64,000 bases of DNA from Paenibacillus sp. MAHUQ-63 (GCF_028765165.1 NZ_JARADB010000002.1:1-64000); one strand, 5' to 3'. Counted from the first letter of the stretch, positions 18,684 through 27,482 are shown. Translations and numbers: made by a program. Notes: generated by a model from the sequence alone, not told the origin.

Positions 18684-19360
18684 GAAACAGACTTATCTTA
18701 CAAGAAGTCACTCGAACATTTAAAGATGGCGGTAATGAAAGAATGATTTTGAATCAGCTTAACCTGGAGGTTGCAGAGGGTGAGTTGGTCGCAGTCATGG
18801 GTCCTTCGGGGTCGGGCAAAAGTACATTCCTATCCATAGCCGGAGCACTGCTTGAACCTACCGGCGGGCGTGTTCTGCTCGATGGGGAATCGATCGGCGG
18901 TAAAGACAAGCAAGAACTTTCGGAGCTTCGGCTTCGGAAGATCGGATTCATCTTTCAAAGCGCCAATTTGATTCCCTATTTAAAAGTCGAAGAGCAGCTC
19001 ATTCTAGTCGCCAAGCTTGCCGGCATGGACAAGGCAAAGGCCGCCAAACGGGCAAAAGAGCTGCTGGATGAGGTTGGATTATCCCACCGGCGAACGGCGT
19101 ATTCGGAGAAGCTATCCGGGGGTGAACGACAGCGGGTAGCGATCACAAGAGCCTTAATGAATGACCCCGCTGTCCTGTTCGCAGATGAGCCTACAGCAAG
19201 CTTGGATGCAGCAAGGGGGCTTGATGTCGTCCGTATGATCGCGAAGCAGGTAAAGTCCCGGCGGAAAAGTGCGGTAATGGTTACACATGATGACCGGGTA
19301 CTGCCGCTGTGTGATCGAGTGCTTTATCTAGAGGATGGGAAATTCATCAAAAAATACTAA
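18680..19360 (+). CDS. hrtA: heme efflux ATPase HrtA
   Basis: ABC ATPase of the MacB/LolD group that powers HrtB. Walker A GPSGSGKST, Q-loop FIFQSANLIPYLKV, signature LSGGERQRVAI, Walker B VLFADEPTASLD and the switch His in VMVTHDD are all intact. It overlaps hrtB by four bases. The gene order regulator, kinase, permease, ATPase on one strand makes a complete heme-response unit. Confidence 0.93.
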   Translation: MRNRLILQEVTRTFKDGGNERMILNQLNLEVAEGELVAVMGPSGSGKSTFLSIAGALLEPTGGRVLLDGESIGGKDKQELSELRLRKIGFIFQSANLIPYLKVEEQLILVAKLAGMDKAKAAKRAKELLDEVGLSHRRTAYSEKLSGGERQRVAITRALMNDPAVLFADEPTASLDAARGLDVVRMIAKQVKSRRKSAVMVTHDDRVLPLCDRVLYLEDGKFIKKY

Positions 19361-19374
19361 GGTAGTAATGATTT

Positions 19375-19406
19375 AGGGAGTTCCAACTTTGGACCTCTCT
19401 TTTTTA
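19375..19406 (+). terminator. terminator after hrtA
   Basis: Hairpin with arms GAGTTCCA / TGGACCTC (one mismatch) extended by flanking A-T pairs and followed by seven T. Confidence 0.75.
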
Positions 19407-19430
19407 TTATTATCGTTAGGTTGGTAACGA

Positions 19431-19494
19431 TTGACATCATAAAGAGATCGACATATTATAAAATTAATACATGAACACATAATCATATATTAAT
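19431..19494 (+). promoter_or_regulatory. cadA promoter with palindromic operator
   Basis: TTGACA (19431 to 19436), 17 bases, TATTAT (19454 to 19459): a near-consensus promoter. Just downstream lies the palindrome ATTAATACATGA-N8-TCATATATTAAT (19463 to 19494), two 12-base arms with one mismatch, covering the start of transcription. It has the form of an ArsR/SmtB-family operator; the candidate repressor is encoded at 21937. Confidence 0.75.
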
Positions 19495-19514
19495 AATGAG
19501 GAGTATGATCTCGG

Positions 19515-21827
19515 ATGTCTTCAAAAACCTCTTGTTGTAGTAATGAAGGCCAACATAACAATCAACATCATGGCGACTCGTGTTGTGGAAATACATCGGG
19601 TGATATAGTTAATCGAACCGTAACGCTTGAGGGGATGCATGGTGCGGATTGCGCAGTGAAGCTGGAGAGATCTGTATCCCGGATCCAGACACAATCGCAA
19701 ACGAATCAAACTTCTGTCTATCGGATTGACGGGATGGATTGTGCGGATTGTGCGCTTAAATTAGAGAAGCGGGTTGGATCGCTTCCGGCTGTTCATCAGG
19801 TAACGGTGAACTATGGGGCGGCTAAGATGACCGTTGAACATGACGGAACAGCGTCACAGAGCATTATGCAGACGGTACAACAGGCAGGATATACGGCCAT
19901 GCTAGATGCTGGAGACGCGCGGCCAACGGATGAAGTAAGCTTCTGGAGGCGGAATAAGAAGGTTCTTCCTACATGTGCATCAGGGCTATTGTTTGCCATC
20001 GCTTGGGGGTTATCATGGGGAGCCTTCGTAGATGAAATCTACTCTACGATATTATATGCTGCAGCTATCGGTATTGGCGGATTCCGCATGGCTAGAACAG
20101 GATTTTATGGCTTAAAGTCACGTACAATCGGAATGGATCTGCTCATGACAGTTGCAGCAGCGGGAGCTGCGCTTATCGGACAGTGGGAGGAAGGGGCAGC
20201 CGTTGTCTTTCTGTTCTCCTTGGGTGAAACCTTAGAAGCATACACAATGGATCGGACCAGAAAGTCAATCCGCGGGCTGATGGATTTATCTCCGAAAGAA
20301 GCTTTAGTTCGCAGAGAGGGTCATGAGTCTATGATGGGGATTGAGGATATCCGAATCGGTGATACGGTGATTATCAAGCCGGGTGAGAAAATAGCGGTGG
20401 ACGGAGTCATTATCAAAGGCGCTTCATCGATAAATCAGGCCCCAATTACCGGGGAATCGATCCCTGTGGACAAAGCTGGCGGGGATGAGGTCTATGCCGG
20501 GACTATGAACCAACAAGGAGCAATTGAAGTTGAGGTAACGAAGCTGTCCAAAGATAATACATTGTCCCGTATTATTACAATGGTTGAAGATGCGCAGGCG
20601 CAGAAAGCTCCTTCTCAACGGTTTGTCGATACTTTTTCTAAATATTACACCCCGGCAGTTTTGATTCTTGCAGTCGGAATTGCCGTCATACCTCCCGTAT
20701 TTTTGGCACAGCCCTTTCATACATGGATTTATCGCTCACTTATGATGTTGGTTGTATCTTGCCCTTGTGCCTTGGTCATCTCCACCCCCGTTTCAATCGT
20801 GTCTGCAATTGGAAACGCGGCGAGAAACGGTATCCTCATTAAAGGCGGAGCCCATTTAGAAAGATTAGGGGCCGTTTCCGTTGTAGCTTTTGATAAAACA
20901 GGTACTTTGACCGCGGGAATGCCGCAAGTAACAGCCATTATTGCCCTGGATGGGCAGACAGAGGAAGAAGCTTTATCTATAGCAGCAGGTATGGAGTCTT
21001 CATCTGAACACCCTGTGGCTGAGGCCATTGTTCGGTTCGCAGAGCAGAAGGGCATACAGAGTAAAGAAATTTCGTCTTTTACTTCAGTAACCGGCCGGGG
21101 GGTTAAGGCCACCGTTCAGGGCGAGGGGTATTTCATTGGCAGTCCAAAATGGTTCGCTGACGATTTGAATGTTTCAATGGATGGGGTCCATACACAAATA
21201 AATCACCTAGAGCAACAAGGACAAACGGTTATGATGCTGGGGACAAGGGAGCGGCTAATCGCTATGATTGCTGTAGCGGACGAGGTTCGTCCTAATAGCA
21301 AGTCCACACTTGAGCAATTAGGGAATATTGGAATTAAGAAAACGATCATGTTAACCGGGGACAATCGCGGAACCGCTCAGGCCGTCGCTGCAAAGCTCGG
21401 AGGAATCGAATATGATGCCGAGCTGCTCCCGCAAGACAAGGTTTCTTCGGTCAAACAATTAATGACGAATTATGGTCATGTAGCCATGCTTGGAGATGGA
21501 GTAAATGACGCACCTGCTTTAGCGACAGCGACTGTCGGTATCGCCATGGGTGCCGCGGGAACGGATACGGCTTTAGAGACAGCAGATGTGGCTTTAATGG
21601 CGGATAACCTATCCAAATTGCCCTATGCGATAAGGTTAAGCCGGCGAGCATTGAGAATTATTAAACAGAATATTGCTTTCTCCCTGCTCATCAAAGTTGT
21701 TTTCCTGGTTATGATCTTTCTGGGAACCTCAACGCTATGGATGGCCGTATTGGCGGATACAGGGAGCTCACTTCTCGTTATTGCTAACGGGATGAGATTA
21801 CTACAGAAGAACAAACCATTGTCGTGA
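19515..21827 (+). CDS. cadA: heavy-metal P1B-type ATPase (CadA/ZntA-like)
   Basis: Membrane pump exporting Zn2+/Cd2+/Pb2+ type ions. A Cys/His-rich N terminus is followed by a heavy-metal-associated domain (GMDCADCALKLEKRV, about residues 74 to 88), eight helices with the metal site VVSCPCALV, the phosphorylation motif DKTGTLT, the HP motif SSEHPVAEA and the hinge MLGDGVNDAPALA. Ahead of the intact metal domain is a partial copy with GMHGADCAVKLERSV, in which the first metal Cys is Gly. The CPC motif fits Zn/Cd rather than Cu specificity by context with the ArsR gene; the exact ion is inferred. Confidence 0.95.
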   Translation: MSSKTSCCSNEGQHNNQHHGDSCCGNTSGDIVNRTVTLEGMHGADCAVKLERSVSRIQTQSQTNQTSVYRIDGMDCADCALKLEKRVGSLPAVHQVTVNYGAAKMTVEHDGTASQSIMQTVQQAGYTAMLDAGDARPTDEVSFWRRNKKVLPTCASGLLFAIAWGLSWGAFVDEIYSTILYAAAIGIGGFRMARTGFYGLKSRTIGMDLLMTVAAAGAALIGQWEEGAAVVFLFSLGETLEAYTMDRTRKSIRGLMDLSPKEALVRREGHESMMGIEDIRIGDTVIIKPGEKIAVDGVIIKGASSINQAPITGESIPVDKAGGDEVYAGTMNQQGAIEVEVTKLSKDNTLSRIITMVEDAQAQKAPSQRFVDTFSKYYTPAVLILAVGIAVIPPVFLAQPFHTWIYRSLMMLVVSCPCALVISTPVSIVSAIGNAARNGILIKGGAHLERLGAVSVVAFDKTGTLTAGMPQVTAIIALDGQTEEEALSIAAGMESSSEHPVAEAIVRFAEQKGIQSKEISSFTSVTGRGVKATVQGEGYFIGSPKWFADDLNVSMDGVHTQINHLEQQGQTVMMLGTRERLIAMIAVADEVRPNSKSTLEQLGNIGIKKTIMLTGDNRGTAQAVAAKLGGIEYDAELLPQDKVSSVKQLMTNYGHVAMLGDGVNDAPALATATVGIAMGAAGTDTALETADVALMADNLSKLPYAIRLSRRALRIIKQNIAFSLLIKVVFLVMIFLGTSTLWMAVLADTGSSLLVIANGMRLLQKNKPLS

Positions 21828-21883
21828 ACGTGAATACGCAGACATGAGGAAATAAAGATTGTTCGGGTATTTGAATGCTTTTC

Positions 21884-21892
21884 TGTTATAAT
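21884..21892 (+). promoter_or_regulatory. extended -10 promoter of the ArsR gene
   Basis: TGTTATAAT, an extended -10 (TGN plus TATAAT), lies 45 bases before the ATG. No good -35 is seen, which is usual for extended -10 promoters. Confidence 0.6.
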
Positions 21893-21936
21893 GTAAAGTA
21901 AATCGTAAGTTTTATCCTCAGAAAGTGAGAAGGTAT

Positions 21937-22311
21937 ATGGAAGAGATCTTATCGAAAACCGTACAAGATCAATGTGATGACACCTGTCATGGAACTTCTA
22001 ATATTGACGTACTGAAAGAACAATTAATAACGGACCAGATCGTCGGTGGGCTGGCAGAGGTGTTCAAAGCACTTGGCGACCCGACAAGACTTAAAATTAT
22101 TCACACTTTGTTGAATAATGAGCTGTGTGTGCATGATATTGTACAAGTGTTAGGAATGGGCCAATCCGCTATTTCTCATCAATTAAGATATTTACGGAAT
22201 TTGCGAATTGTCAAACGGCGTAAAGTTGGAAAAACCGTCTATTACTCCCTGGATGATGAACATATCGAGCAAATTTTTGTCCAAATGCTTCAACACGTGA
22301 AACACAATTAA
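21937..22311 (+). CDS. ArsR/SmtB-family metal-sensing repressor (CadC/CzrA-like)
   Basis: Winged-helix repressor that releases DNA on binding metal. The helix-turn-helix is ELCVHDIVQVLGMGQSAISHQLRYLRNLRIV, with Cys in the alpha-3 ELCV motif. A possible second metal site is the C-terminal DDEHIEQIFVQMLQHVKH, and two N-terminal cysteines (QDQCDDTCHG) resemble CadC. The ATG at 21937 behind GAGAAGG is preferred to the GTG at 21925. It presumably controls cadA just upstream. Confidence 0.92.
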   Translation: MEEILSKTVQDQCDDTCHGTSNIDVLKEQLITDQIVGGLAEVFKALGDPTRLKIIHTLLNNELCVHDIVQVLGMGQSAISHQLRYLRNLRIVKRRKVGKTVYYSLDDEHIEQIFVQMLQHVKHN

Positions 22312-22319
22312 AGGGATAT

Positions 22320-22344
22320 GGCACCCAAATCGGGTGTCTTTTTT
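22320..22344 (+). terminator. terminator after the ArsR gene
   Basis: Stem GGCACCC / GGGTGTC with a five-base loop and a run of six T. Confidence 0.88.
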
Positions 22345-22404
22345 ATGTTTAGCGTTTGTTCACAATTAGATAAACAAAGTGAAGGCGAGGCTTCGTATGA
22401 AGTA

Positions 22405-22536
22405 ATGATTGCGCAAAATCTGAGGTCTGCAACAATCACCATTCAACGATCGTTAGAAAGTTATCGAGGTACCATTCATTTTTCAACGCAAGAGAACAGG
22501 GTAGCTTTCTTCGTTACAATTCCGCTAAAAGAATAA
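22405..22536 (+). pseudogene. possible remnant of a sensor-kinase C terminus
   Basis: A 43-codon frame ends GTIHFSTQENRVAFFVTIPL, which resembles the last strands of a histidine-kinase ATPase domain. There is no ribosome binding site or upstream domain. It is either a gene remnant or chance. Confidence 0.2.
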
Positions 22537-22560
22537 AAAATAGATACCCATCCAGGTGTC
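22534..22560 (-). terminator. terminator of the first fnr gene
   Basis: On the minus strand a GACACC / GGTATC stem (one G-T pair) is followed by a T-rich tract, directly after the fnr stop codon. Confidence 0.65.
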
Positions 22561-22564
22561 GTTT

Positions 22565-23287
22565 CTACATTCTGCAGATGTCTTTGGGACAATTCTCACA
22601 ATGACAAATGTCACGAAGGTAGGGAAGATCGTTCACGATGATATGACCGTTCTCGATGTGGATGGCATTTGCTTTGCGGAGTTCGCTTAGCATTCGATTT
22701 ACACTCTCTCTTGTAGCGCCGATCATATCGGCAAACTCTGTATGGGTATGGGTCTTGGTGATCAAGATTCGATGATCTTGTTCAAGACCATAGGAGTTAG
22801 CCAATCTGATGAGCAGTGAACATAATGCACCGTGTTTACCGAACATCATGAGATCACGGAATTTGGTCTGCGTCATGCGGTGAACAAGTCCCATCCACTT
22901 CATGAATTCAATGGCCAAATCGCCATTCTGCCAAAGCAAAACTTCCAAATCCTTCTGCAAGATAGCCCCAATGACACTATCCTCGATAACTTCTGCATTA
23001 AAAGCATGAACCGATTGGTGAAAAGGGTCTACTTGACCGAACATATCGCCATCTTGGTACATGTACAAAATAAAATGCCGGCCTTCATCTGAAGTCTTCG
23101 TCAGTTTCACTCTTCCGCTCTTGATAAAGATCAGCTTGTCAGCGGGATCTCCCTCCCAGAAGAGATGCGATCCTGATGTGACCTTAGACTCGTACATGAC
23201 TTGCTGTAGTTTAACTAAATTATCGGCGGAGAAGCATTCCGTATTCCGGACGCCAACTTCTTCGCGCAAAGAACCATTTCCGTTCAT
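22565..23287 (-). CDS. fnr: anaerobic regulator Fnr (Bacillus type), copy 1
   Basis: Crp/Fnr-family activator that senses lack of oxygen through a [4Fe-4S] cluster. An effector-domain beta-roll (VTSGSHLFWEGDPADKLIFI) precedes a helix-turn-helix with TEFADMIGATRESVNRMLSEL. The C terminus CHCENCPKDICRM holds four cysteines in C-x-C-x2-C-x4-C, as in B. subtilis Fnr, where C-terminal cysteines bind the cluster. I start at 23287: the Fnr-dependent promoter puts the transcription start near 23316, so the ATG at 23320 cannot be used, and AGGAG lies 10 bases before the chosen ATG. The 240-residue length then matches B. subtilis Fnr. Confidence 0.94.
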   Translation of the reverse strand: MNGNGSLREEVGVRNTECFSADNLVKLQQVMYESKVTSGSHLFWEGDPADKLIFIKSGRVKLTKTSDEGRHFILYMYQDGDMFGQVDPFHQSVHAFNAEVIEDSVIGAILQKDLEVLLWQNGDLAIEFMKWMGLVHRMTQTKFRDLMMFGKHGALCSLLIRLANSYGLEQDHRILITKTHTHTEFADMIGATRESVNRMLSELRKANAIHIENGHIIVNDLPYLRDICHCENCPKDICRM

Positions 23288-23322
23288 TCGAACCATCACT
23301 CCTATCCCCAAGCCGTTCATTC

Positions 23323-23397
23323 AGTATATCCATATGACAAAACGTTCGATGTGATTTATGTCACAACCGGCACCGCTGAACTGTGACATTTTTCACA
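23323..23397 (-). promoter_or_regulatory. autoregulated fnr promoter with two Fnr sites
   Basis: Perfect TGTGA-N6-TCACA palindromes lie at 23350 to 23365 and 23382 to 23397. On the minus strand a -10 TATACT (23328 to 23323) sets the start at about 23316, which places the nearer site at -41.5, the classic activating position. Confidence 0.88.
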
Positions 23398-23420
23398 CGG
23401 GCCAACGATCTTATAATAAA

Positions 23421-23462
23421 TAAAAACCAGCAGTGCCGAAGTGATTCCAGCACTACTGGTTT
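23421..23462 (-). terminator. terminator after the 68-residue gene
   Basis: On the minus strand, arms AACCAGTAGTGC / GCACTGCTGGTT (one mismatch) are followed by TTTTATTTATT. It separates the small gene from the fnr promoter. Confidence 0.85.
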
Positions 23463-23478
23463 GGTTTTGCAGAGTGAG

Positions 23479-23685
23479 TCATAGCAGGTACTCCTCTTGA
23501 AGGCCAACTTGATGCAGATACTTCATCGTATGCTCAGGGCCAGTCTGTGGTTCGAATGGCGGTTGGGTGATGAGTTCTTTCTCCTCATTTTGCAGCCCAC
23601 CGGTTCTTTCGGCAAAAAATTTACCATACTCGCAGCAGAAATCATCTCGCAAGGCCTCTAAATGCTCGTTATGCAGGGTCGTCAT
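23479..23685 (-). CDS. unknown 68-residue protein under Fnr control
   Basis: No family recognised. The product MTTLHNEHLEALRDDFCCEY... is acidic and soluble, has a Cys-Cys pair at residues 17 and 18 and ends in HQVGLQEEYLL. The ATG at 23685 has AAGGAG 8 bases upstream; a longer frame from 23718 would begin before the predicted transcription start. A strong Fnr-type promoter in front and a terminator behind make this a real single-gene unit, expressed without oxygen. Confidence 0.75.
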   Translation of the reverse strand: MTTLHNEHLEALRDDFCCEYGKFFAERTGGLQNEEKELITQPPFEPQTGPEHTMKYLHQVGLQEEYLL

Positions 23686-23716
23686 AGCAATCACTCCTTC
23701 TCTCTTGGATGATTCC

Positions 23717-23759
23717 ATTATAGATCTTACCTTTTCTTATGTATGTGATTATTTTCACA
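23717..23759 (-). promoter_or_regulatory. Fnr-dependent promoter of the 68-residue gene
   Basis: Perfect Fnr palindrome TGTGATTATTTTCACA (23744 to 23759) and, on the minus strand, -10 TATAAT (23722 to 23717). The inferred start near 23710 puts the site at -41.5. Confidence 0.88.
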
Positions 23760-23822
23760 ACCCCTGGATGTTCCATGTGTATATTTCTTGTCCCCATCTC
23801 AAAGAGCAGCTCCTTGGATGAA

Positions 23823-23899
23823 TGTGATAGGGGTCACAATGAAACGAAATTGGGGCTGTGATCAATATCACATCTACATTGACATTAAAGATTTATGAT
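23823..23899 (+). promoter_or_regulatory. Fnr-dependent promoter of moeA-moaA
   Basis: Two perfect Fnr palindromes, TGTGATAGGGGTCACA (23823 to 23838) and TGTGATCAATATCACA (23857 to 23872), centred 34 bases apart. The -10 is TATGAT (23894 to 23899), giving a start near 23906 and -41.5 for the nearer site. Confidence 0.88.
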
Positions 23900-23938
23900 T
23901 CAACTTAATAAGCGTTGTAGATGAAAGGATTATTCGTG

Positions 23939-25243
23939 ATGATAAATCGAAGCCAGAGGTTTGCCCGCAGGGCCGTCAAAGTGGAGCATGCCCGGAACAT
24001 GGTTATGCAGCATGTGCTGCCGCTGGAAAGCGAGTACACATCGATTGACTCTTGCTTACATAGAAGAATTTCGGAACCGCTGTTCTCGAAGGAGTGTATG
24101 CCTCATTTCCGCCGTTCCGGATTAGACGGGTATGCCGTTCTGAGCGAAGAAGCAGTATCGGCTGCTCCACACAACCCTGCATGTCTAAGAGTAATTGATG
24201 AAGTGCCTGCCGGGTCCATCTCGCATCAACAAGTGGTCCCGGGAACAGCGATTCGTGTCATGACGGGATCGGCCGTCCCGGACGGTGCGGATGCAGTCGT
24301 CATGTTTGAACAAACAGAGGAGTTTCAAGAGGAAGGGCAAGTTTACATCCGTATTAAGCACAAGGTAGTCTCCGGACAAAATATGGCCAAGGTAGGCGAT
24401 GAAATAACGACAGGGCAGCTGCTAATACGTGCAGGCACCCCAATCGGTCCTGGTCAGATTGCACTGCTTGCCTCAATAGGGTATGAAGAGGTTCCGGTTG
24501 TTCGTCGACCCGTCGTGGGCGTCTTAATGACGGGAAGTGAATTACTCGCTGTCGGCGAGCCCCTTCAGCCCGGGAGAATTCGGAATAGCAATGCCTACAT
24601 GCTCGCGGCACAAGTCGAGCAATACGGCGGACTGGTTATTCAGTATGGAACGGTTCCGGATGATAGAGGTGAGGTTACTCGGACGATTTACAAGGCAATA
24701 GAGAAATGTGATATGCTTATCGTAAGCGGCGGAGTTTCCGTTGGAGATTATGACGTTATGGCGGACTTCTTCTCTGACATGAAGGGGAATGATGATACGG
24801 CACTTCTCTTCAATAAAATCGCAATGAGGCCCGGCAGTCCGACTTCAGCAGCTGTCATTAACAATAAGCTCATTTTCGGTCTCTCTGGTAATCCCGGCGC
24901 CTGCTTCGCCGGTTTTGAACTGCTGGTACGACCTGCACTGCTTGCGATGCAAGGAGTAGAGCGCCCGTTTCAACCTTGCATACATGCTGTCATGGGGAAC
25001 GATTATGATAAAGGATGCCCGCATGACCGATATATAAGAGGACGAATGACATTAACTAATCAACAAGTCATGGTAAGTGTGTTGGATAAGAATAGCTCGA
25101 GTATGCTTGTATCTATTCAAGATGCCAATTGCATCATCGTCATACCCGCTGGTTCACGAGGAGTCACCGCCGGCCAGCAGGTGGAAGTTATACCGCTGCC
25201 TTATGAAATTACCGTGTACGGAGAGGAGGTCAAGGATGAATAA
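23939..25243 (+). CDS. moeA: molybdopterin molybdotransferase MoeA
   Basis: Inserts molybdate into adenylylated molybdopterin, the last step of molybdenum cofactor synthesis. Family segments include [69 protein letters not shown] and [16 protein letters not shown]. The preferred start is the ATG at 23939 with AAAGGA 10 bases upstream; an ATG at 23921 would add six residues without a binding site. Two Fnr sites upstream tie cofactor supply to anaerobic growth. Confidence 0.95.
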   Translation: MINRSQRFARRAVKVEHARNMVMQHVLPLESEYTSIDSCLHRRISEPLFSKECMPHFRRSGLDGYAVLSEEAVSAAPHNPACLRVIDEVPAGSISHQQVVPGTAIRVMTGSAVPDGADAVVMFEQTEEFQEEGQVYIRIKHKVVSGQNMAKVGDEITTGQLLIRAGTPIGPGQIALLASIGYEEVPVVRRPVVGVLMTGSELLAVGEPLQPGRIRNSNAYMLAAQVEQYGGLVIQYGTVPDDRGEVTRTIYKAIEKCDMLIVSGGVSVGDYDVMADFFSDMKGNDDTALLFNKIAMRPGSPTSAAVINNKLIFGLSGNPGACFAGFELLVRPALLAMQGVERPFQPCIHAVMGNDYDKGCPHDRYIRGRMTLTNQQVMVSVLDKNSSSMLVSIQDANCIIVIPAGSRGVTAGQQVEVIPLPYEITVYGEEVKDE

Positions 25244-26264
25244 TTCCGATAAGCAAGCGCCCCAAATGACAGATACCCTTCATAGGCCGCTTCGTGATTT
25301 ACGCATATCTGTGACGGACCGCTGCAATTTCCGATGCCGATATTGTATGCCTGAAGAGGTGTTTGGTCCTAACTTCCAGTTCCTTCCGCAAGAAAAGCTG
25401 TTAAGCCTTCAAGAATTAGAGCGTTTAACGCGGATTTTCGTATCTCTTGGCGTTGAAAAAATTCGGATTACCGGCGGGGAGCCGCTATTAAATAAAAATA
25501 TTGCTGACATTATATCACGTGTCCGTCATATAGAAGGCGTCAAAGATATTGCCGTAACTACCAATGGTTCCTTATTGAAGCATAAGGCAAAGGAGCTAAG
25601 GGAGGCTGGATTAGAGCGGATTACAGTGAGCTTGGATAGTTTGGATGATGAGCGGTTCGGTGTCATGAACGGAAGAGGGTATTCGGCCAAAAGCGTGCTC
25701 GAAGGCATCGATGCGGCGGCTTCGGCAGGATTATCCGTGAAGGTGAATATGGTCGTGCAAAAGGGTGTCAATGACCAGGATATTGTCCCAATGGCGAAGT
25801 ACTTCCGGGAGCACGGGCACATTTTGAGATTTATTGAGTTTATGGATGTGGGCAACACCAATGGTTGGAATTTACAACGGGTCGTTCCTAGCCAACAAAT
25901 TATCGAAATCATTCATAAAGTGATGCCGCTGGAACCTATAGAATCGAATTATGTGGGCGAGGTTGCGACGCGATACCGTTATCAGGGTTCTCAGGATGAG
26001 ATCGGTTTCATATCCTCTGTAACCCAGGCGTTCTGTAGTACTTGTACACGAGCGCGGCTTTCAGCCGAAGGGCATTTATACACTTGTTTGTTTGCTTCAG
26101 ACAAGACAGACCTGCTAAGTGTGATCAGGGAAGGCGCTAGTGATGATGCTGTAAGATCTTTAATTGCTCAAGTATGGAGAACACGCCAGGATCGGTATTC
26201 CGAAACGAGACTTGAGCAGACGTTTCCGAAGCCTAAAGTAGAAATGTCTCACATTGGTGGCTAG
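25236..26264 (+). CDS. moaA: GTP 3',8-cyclase MoaA
   Basis: Radical SAM enzyme that starts molybdenum cofactor synthesis by converting GTP to 3',8-cyclo-7,8-dihydro-GTP. The SAM cluster motif is CNFRCRYC (about residues 29 to 36), the SAM-binding GGEPLL follows, the second cluster uses [20 protein letters not shown], and the C terminus ends in the essential Gly-Gly (SHIGG). The ATG at 25236 sits behind GAGAGGAGG and overlaps the moeA stop by eight bases, so the two are translated together. Longer frames upstream run inside moeA and are not used. Confidence 0.96.
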   Translation: MNNSDKQAPQMTDTLHRPLRDLRISVTDRCNFRCRYCMPEEVFGPNFQFLPQEKLLSLQELERLTRIFVSLGVEKIRITGGEPLLNKNIADIISRVRHIEGVKDIAVTTNGSLLKHKAKELREAGLERITVSLDSLDDERFGVMNGRGYSAKSVLEGIDAAASAGLSVKVNMVVQKGVNDQDIVPMAKYFREHGHILRFIEFMDVGNTNGWNLQRVVPSQQIIEIIHKVMPLEPIESNYVGEVATRYRYQGSQDEIGFISSVTQAFCSTCTRARLSAEGHLYTCLFASDKTDLLSVIREGASDDAVRSLIAQVWRTRQDRYSETRLEQTFPKPKVEMSHIGG

Positions 26265-26320
26265 TGTGATGAAGCGCATAGTGAGATATGTACGCATCGA
26301 TCAAAGACGCATGACAGAAG

Positions 26321-26353
26321 GAGGTACGGGGATTATCCCGTACCTCTTTTTTT
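26321..26353 (+). terminator. terminator after moaA
   Basis: Ten-base stem GAGGTACGGG / CCCGTACCTC with a five-base loop and seven T. Confidence 0.93.
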
Positions 26354-26368
26354 GCTGCGGCGGGGCGG

Positions 26369-26656
26369 GGCTCTCTCGTTGAGGGAGCCGAGCTTTTCTT
26401 GGTCAGCCGCAGGGCGTAACTGGAACTTCTCCCGTTATTCGCGAGAAAATTAGCCCAGTTGTACGAATAAAAGGAATTCCTCCCGTTAATTCATCCCTAT
26501 TTCGCGTAAAGGCTGCGAGTACGCGCTGAATAACGGGAGGAATTCCTGTTATTCAGCATTCGAGGGTCCGCCAGGCTGCATTTAACAGGAGAAATTCCCG
26601 CTATGGGCGGGACTCTCGGTAGAGGCTTGGCTCTCTTGGAGGAGCCGAGCTTTTTT
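26369..26656. repeat. composite intergenic repeat element, no gene
   Basis: This gene-free stretch is bounded by two near-identical hairpins: a GGCTCTCT arm, a GGAGCCGAGCTTTT tail (26369 to about 26398 and 26629 to 26656). Inside are inverted copies of a motif around GGAATTCCTCCCGTTA (26473 to 26488 and, reversed, 26531 to 26546) with weaker copies near 26422 to 26440 and 26582 to 26600. No open frame with a ribosome binding site is seen. It looks like a dispersed palindromic element of the REP/MITE kind. Confidence 0.6.
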
Positions 26657-26705
26657 GTGAGTTGTTTTTGCAGCAGCTGATTGAATGGGAATGTTTTTCA
26701 AATAT

Positions 26706-26748
26706 TGTGATGCCGATCACATGTGGCGGTCTGTCTTTTGGATATAGT
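26706..26748 (+). promoter_or_regulatory. Fnr-dependent promoter of ric
   Basis: Perfect palindrome TGTGATGCCGATCACA (26706 to 26721) and -10 TATAGT (26743 to 26748). The inferred start near 26755 puts the site at -41.5. Confidence 0.88.
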
Positions 26749-26780
26749 GGATGTAGCAAACCGAACAAGGAGGATTTGAG

Positions 26781-27467
26781 ATGGAAGTGACCATTCAATT
26801 AACAGACCGCGTTGGAGATATCGTCACCAGCTACCCGAGATCAGCTGAGGTGTTTAAAGGATACCGGATCGACTTCTGCTGCGGAGGAAATCAAACACTG
26901 CTTCAAGTGATTCAAGATCAACAGATTGAGGAGCAGGCGCTCTTGCTAAGTCTTCAGGAAGCGATCAAAGCCCCTGAATCCGATAATGTCAATTGGAGCG
27001 AATTAAGCTCGAGCGAATTAATCGAGCATATCGTTCGCATCCATCATGGGTATTTAAGAACGGCATTGCCGCACTTAAGCGGCTATGTCAAGAAAGTAGC
27101 GCGTGTGCATGGACCCTATCATCCTGAACTCTTTAAGGTGTATGAATGTTTTGAAACATTGAAAAGTGAGATGAAGCAGCATATGGATAAAGAAGAACAG
27201 GAAGCTTTCCCGGCCGTTATCGCTTTGGCGAACGATCCGACAGAAGAAAAGAGAAGGAGGCTGTTGGACATACTGGAAGAGCTCGAGCATGAACACGAAG
27301 GATCGGGTGATCTGCTCAAAGAAATCAGGGAATTAACGCTAGATTACAAGCTGCCGGAGGACGCCTGCACGACCTATCAGCTCACTTTCTCGAAGCTGGA
27401 GGAATTGGAAGCGGACATGTTCCAGCACATTCATTTGGAGAATAACATTTTGTTTAATTGCGTGTAA
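26781..27467 (+). CDS. ric: iron-sulfur cluster repair di-iron protein Ric/ScdA/YtfE
   Basis: Cytoplasmic di-iron protein that repairs Fe-S clusters damaged by nitric oxide or oxidants. The N-terminal domain has the ScdA signature IDFCCGG (residues 31 to 37). The hemerythrin-like part carries the usual ligands in VRIHHGYL, HMDKEEQEAFP, LEHEHEGSGDLL and HIHLENNILF. The ATG follows AAGGAGG. The Fnr site upstream and the nitrate-related genes around it fit a role against NO made during nitrate respiration. Confidence 0.95.
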   Translation: MEVTIQLTDRVGDIVTSYPRSAEVFKGYRIDFCCGGNQTLLQVIQDQQIEEQALLLSLQEAIKAPESDNVNWSELSSSELIEHIVRIHHGYLRTALPHLSGYVKKVARVHGPYHPELFKVYECFETLKSEMKQHMDKEEQEAFPAVIALANDPTEEKRRRLLDILEELEHEHEGSGDLLKEIRELTLDYKLPEDACTTYQLTFSKLEELEADMFQHIHLENNILFNCV

Positions 27468-27482
27468 AGGGGACGATCCATC

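Noticed and set aside
17562..19360. Bacitracin/peptide-type BceAB transporter for the FtsX-like ABC pair
   Set aside because: The permease has four helices rather than ten, and kinase, regulator and operator all match the Hss/Hrt heme system.
22318..22536. 72-codon frame after the ArsR gene
   Set aside because: Its first codons lie within the ArsR terminator hairpin and it has no ribosome binding site; only the last 43 codons could be a gene remnant.
26369..26656. CRISPR array
   Set aside because: The repeats are few, inverted and unequally spaced, without unique spacers or cas genes.
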